Source: Pseudomonadota bacterium
Lineage (GTDB): Bacteria; Pseudomonadota; Gammaproteobacteria; Xanthomonadales; Xanthomonadaceae
Length of the DNA: 7,470 nt
Reading direction: 5' to 3'
Assembly: GCA_023453655.1 (NCBI GenBank)
Contig: JAEXTE010000273.1
Span: 1-7,470, forward strand
In this document: positions 5,353-7,470 of the stretch, one piece after another
How positions within the stretch are numbered: the first letter of the stretch is position 1
Layout of the letters: each line of letters opens with the position of its first letter
Notes under the pieces: model-generated
What the model saw: only the letters and a program-made list of their open reading frames with translations
Database searches by the model: none
What the model was told of the DNA's origin: nothing
Program-made: the position numbers and the translations under genes

Positions 5353-7284
5353 TCAGTTGTGGCGGGCCTGCAGGCGCACGTTGCTGTAGGCGCGGGCGCC
5401 GACCAGCTTGATGTAGTACGTGCCCGCCTGCGGTGCGTTGATCCGCACCGTCTCGTTGTTGCCCGGACGCGCCGAACGGAAGTCCGCATCGGCGTCGGTG
5501 GGTTCTTCCTCGAAGCTCACCAGCAGGTTCACGTCACCGCTGCCGCCGGTGGTGGTGATGCTCAGCGGACCGCGCGCGCCGGCCGGGACGGTGAGGCTGT
5601 AGAGCGTCTCGCTGCCGGCGCCGCCGGACAGCCCGCTGACGGCCACGCCGTTGGCGATCGGAGTCGCATCCGGCGCGCAGTCGACCTCGCACGGCGGCTC
5701 GATCGCCTTGGCCACGGCGGCCGCGGCATTGACGATGCCGGGGCCGATCGGCTGCGAGGCCGAGGGCGCCACGGTAAACGCGGTCGCGGTGTCCTGCAGG
5801 ATGTCCAGCACTTCCGTCGGCGTCAGCAGCGGCAGGCCGGCATCCAGGCGCGCGCCCTGCATGAGGGCGACCACGCCGGCCACGTGCGGCGCGGCCTGCG
5901 AGGTGCCCGCCGAACCGCCGTACGCCGTGACCGGGCTGATATCGGCCAGGGGAGTCGGCGTGGTGGTGCTCGGGTTGCGCGCCTGCCAGACGAAGCCGTC
6001 GAAGATCTGCGCGCCGCCGCTGCCGTCGTTCGCGTACACGCCGCCGCCCGGCGCGGAGATCTCGATGCCGTCGCCGTAGTTGGAGTAGTAGGCGCGGCGG
6101 CTGGTGACGCCGTTCGAGGCGACCGTGATCACGCCCGGGCAGTTGCCCGGCGAGTAACCCGAGGTGTTCGCGTTCTGGTTGCCGGCGGCGACCACCACCA
6201 CCGCGCCCAGGGCGTTGGCCTGCGCGATCGCGTCGGCCTCGTAGGCGGTACAGGCACCCGCGCCACCGAGGCTGAGGTTGATGACATGGGCCGGGTTCGG
6301 GTTGGTCGGCACGCCGTCGACCTCGCCGCCCGCCGCCCACACGATCGCGTCGGCGATGTCGGTATCGTAGCCGCCGCAGTGGCCGAGCACGCGGACCGGG
6401 ACGACATTGGCGTTGTAGGCGATGCCGGTCATGCCGACGCCGTTGTCGGTCGCCTGCGCGCCGGCGGTGCTGGCGACGTGGGTGCCATGCCACGAGCTGT
6501 TGCGCTGCTGGCAGGTTTCGGCGCCCGGATAGCCGATGGTCCAGTCGCCCAGGTCCCAGCCTCCCGGCACGCGGTCGTCGGTCTCGCGACCGGACACGAA
6601 GGCGTCGGAGATGAAATCGTAGCCGGCGTCGGCGAAGGAGGTGTCGACGTCCGGATGCGCGGTGATGCCGGTATCGAGTTCGGCGATGGTGACGCCCGTG
6701 CCGTCGGCCAGGTCCGAGGCCGCCGGTACGTTGGCACCGCCGCGGTTGGGCCCGCCGTCGAAGGTCGCGGTGCCGTCGGGCGCCAGCATGTGCCACTGGT
6801 ACTCGATGAAATCCGGATCGTTGGGGATGTAGGCCGGCTGCACGTCGGGCAGGCGCTCGGCGGTGCGGGCGATCTGGCGCAGGCGGTCGGCGCGCACCGA
6901 GACCACGTTCGGATCGGCCTGGAGCTGGCGCACCAGCGCCTCGGCCTCGACGCGGTCGAGTCCGCGCGAGAGCTTGATCAGCTGCTGGCCGTTGCGGAGC
7001 GTGCGCAGGTGGCTGGCATTGGCCGCGCGGGTCTTGGCCAGGCCCGAGCGCGACAGCGCACGGCCGAACGTGGCCACGCCGGCGCTGCGGTCCGCCTTCT
7101 CGCGCGTGCCGTCGCGGTACTGCACCACGAAACGGCGGAAGACTTCCTGCTCGCCGAGGGCGGCCGACAGGCTGGCCGTGTCCGTGCCGAACTTCGGCTT
7201 CTTGGCGGCGGTTGCGCCGGTGGCGCCAATGGCGGCGATGACCGCCACGGCCAGGGTGCAGGGAAGGATGTTGCGCTTGCTCAT
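5353..7284 (-). CDS. Secreted S8 (subtilisin-family) serine protease with C-terminal PPC domain
   Basis: Extracellular serine endopeptidase of 643 residues. The N-terminus is a Sec signal peptide (KR, then a hydrophobic stretch 6-20, with likely cleavage near A24-T-A26). Cys9 sits too early for a lipobox. Residues ~28-150 look like an inhibitory I9-like propeptide (FVVQYRDGT, LVRQLQADPNVVSVRAD). The catalytic domain spans about 160-525, with Asp204 in IAELDTGI, His266 in WHGTHVAST, oxyanion Asn369 in AAGNQN and Ser462 in GTSQAAPHVAG. Cys258/303, Cys345/382 and Cys532/536 could form disulfides. Residues ~545-640 match a bacterial pre-peptidase C-terminal (PPC) domain (GDVNLLVSF, AGTYYIKLVGARAYSNVRLQARH), usually removed or used in secretion and substrate binding. 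The start at 7284 has GAGAGGG 6 nt upstream. It is a single-gene unit ended by its own terminator. It resembles secreted S8 proteases of Xanthomonas and Lysobacter, many of which are exported by the T2SS, whose genes follow directly. Confidence 0.96.
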   Translation of the reverse strand: MSKRNILPCTLAVAVIAAIGATGATAAKKPKFGTDTASLSAALGEQEVFRRFVVQYRDGTREKADRSAGVATFGRALSRSGLAKTRAANASHLRTLRNGQQLIKLSRGLDRVEAEALVRQLQADPNVVSVRADRLRQIARTAERLPDVQPAYIPNDPDFIEYQWHMLAPDGTATFDGGPNRGGANVPAASDLADGTGVTIAELDTGITAHPDVDTSFADAGYDFISDAFVSGRETDDRVPGGWDLGDWTIGYPGAETCQQRNSSWHGTHVASTAGAQATDNGVGMTGIAYNANVVPVRVLGHCGGYDTDIADAIVWAAGGEVDGVPTNPNPAHVINLSLGGAGACTAYEADAIAQANALGAVVVVAAGNQNANTSGYSPGNCPGVITVASNGVTSRRAYYSNYGDGIEISAPGGGVYANDGSGGAQIFDGFVWQARNPSTTTPTPLADISPVTAYGGSAGTSQAAPHVAGVVALMQGARLDAGLPLLTPTEVLDILQDTATAFTVAPSASQPIGPGIVNAAAAVAKAIEPPCEVDCAPDATPIANGVAVSGLSGGAGSETLYSLTVPAGARGPLSITTTGGSGDVNLLVSFEEEPTDADADFRSARPGNNETVRINAPQAGTYYIKLVGARAYSNVRLQARHN

Positions 7285-7290
7285 GTGATG

Positions 7291-7297
7291 CCCTCTC
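7291..7297 (-). promoter_or_regulatory. Ribosome binding site of the S8 protease gene
   Basis: GAGAGGG on the minus strand, 6 nt before the ATG at 7284, supports this start and the signal peptide that follows. In the rest of the leader (7298-7425) TTGAGA appears as a possible -35, but no good -10 was found, so no promoter is called. Confidence 0.75.
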
Positions 7298-7425
7298 GAC
7301 GAAATGGATCAACTCGCATGGGACGACGCGAACGGATCCTCCGCACGCGCCGCGATTGCCGTCTCAACCTGGAGCGCCCCGCGGCTGACGGATGCGCGCT
7401 GCGCACCGCAGGGCCATATCCGTGC

Positions 7426-7470
7426 GGGGGGGGGGGGGGGCCCCCCCCCCCCCCCCCAAACACCCCCCCC
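7426..7470. other. Homopolymer block at contig end (probable assembly or sequencing artefact)
   Basis: Fifteen G (7426-7440) run directly into seventeen C (7441-7457), followed by AAACA and eight C. The G15C17 block is a perfect palindrome at the very end of the sequence, with composition unlike the rest. It is best read as low-quality or polymerase-slip sequence at a contig edge and should not be annotated as biology. Confidence 0.8.

Noticed and set aside
3576..5411. 611-residue plus-strand ORF
   Set aside because: Antisense shadow of gspE; no recognisable domain, and it runs through the terminator.
7256..7284. Protease as a lipoprotein (Cys9)
   Set aside because: Cys9 lies before the hydrophobic stretch and lacks a lipobox; a signal peptidase I site follows at about residue 26.
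5534..7312. 592-residue minus-strand ORF
   Set aside because: Arg-rich shadow of the S8 protease, which has a complete catalytic triad in the other frame.

Overview
The window is GC-rich DNA from a gammaproteobacterium, most likely a member of the Xanthomonadaceae/Lysobacteraceae (Lysobacter, Luteimonas or Xanthomonas relatives). The assignment rests on three things: a secretion ATPase very like Xanthomonas XpsE that lacks the usual zinc-binding cysteines, the gene order E-F-G-H-I-J, and an S8 protease with a PPC domain of a kind common in this family. Genus cannot be fixed from the sequence alone. All real genes lie on the minus strand, so transcription runs from high to low coordinates. The many long plus-strand and out-of-frame ORFs are GC-driven shadows.

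Layout in transcription order. Positions 7470-7285 are the contig end: a G15/C17 homopolymer block that looks artefactual, then the leader of the first gene. Positions 7284-5353 encode a secreted S8 serine protease with signal peptide, propeptide, complete Asp/His/Ser triad and C-terminal PPC domain. A strong intrinsic terminator follows at 5335-5306. Positions 5189-3444 are gspE (ATPase), 3358-2144 gspF (inner-membrane platform), 2091-1522 gspG (major pseudopilin), 1488-1015 gspH, 1018-554 gspI, and 557 to the window edge gspJ (minor pseudopilins; gspJ is cut off by the window). H/I and I/J overlap by ATGA, so the cluster is a translationally coupled type II secretion system (T2SS) operon whose remaining genes should lie beyond position 1.

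The genes work together as a T2SS. GspE hydrolyses ATP at the cytoplasmic face, GspF anchors the assembly platform, GspG forms the pseudopilus, and H, I and J form its tip. The adjacent Sec-exported protease is a plausible substrate, which is inference.

The most unusual feature is a family of in-frame repeats inside the N-terminal leader peptides of two pseudopilins, ending exactly at the prepilin-peptidase site. gspJ has two tandem 129-bp (43-codon) units plus a 69-bp shortened unit, giving a leader of about 143 residues. gspG carries a 69-bp unit of the same family at the identical position, giving a 63-residue leader. The full-length units contain a hairpin that is preserved by a compensatory base-pair change. 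I know of no described role for such leader repeats.
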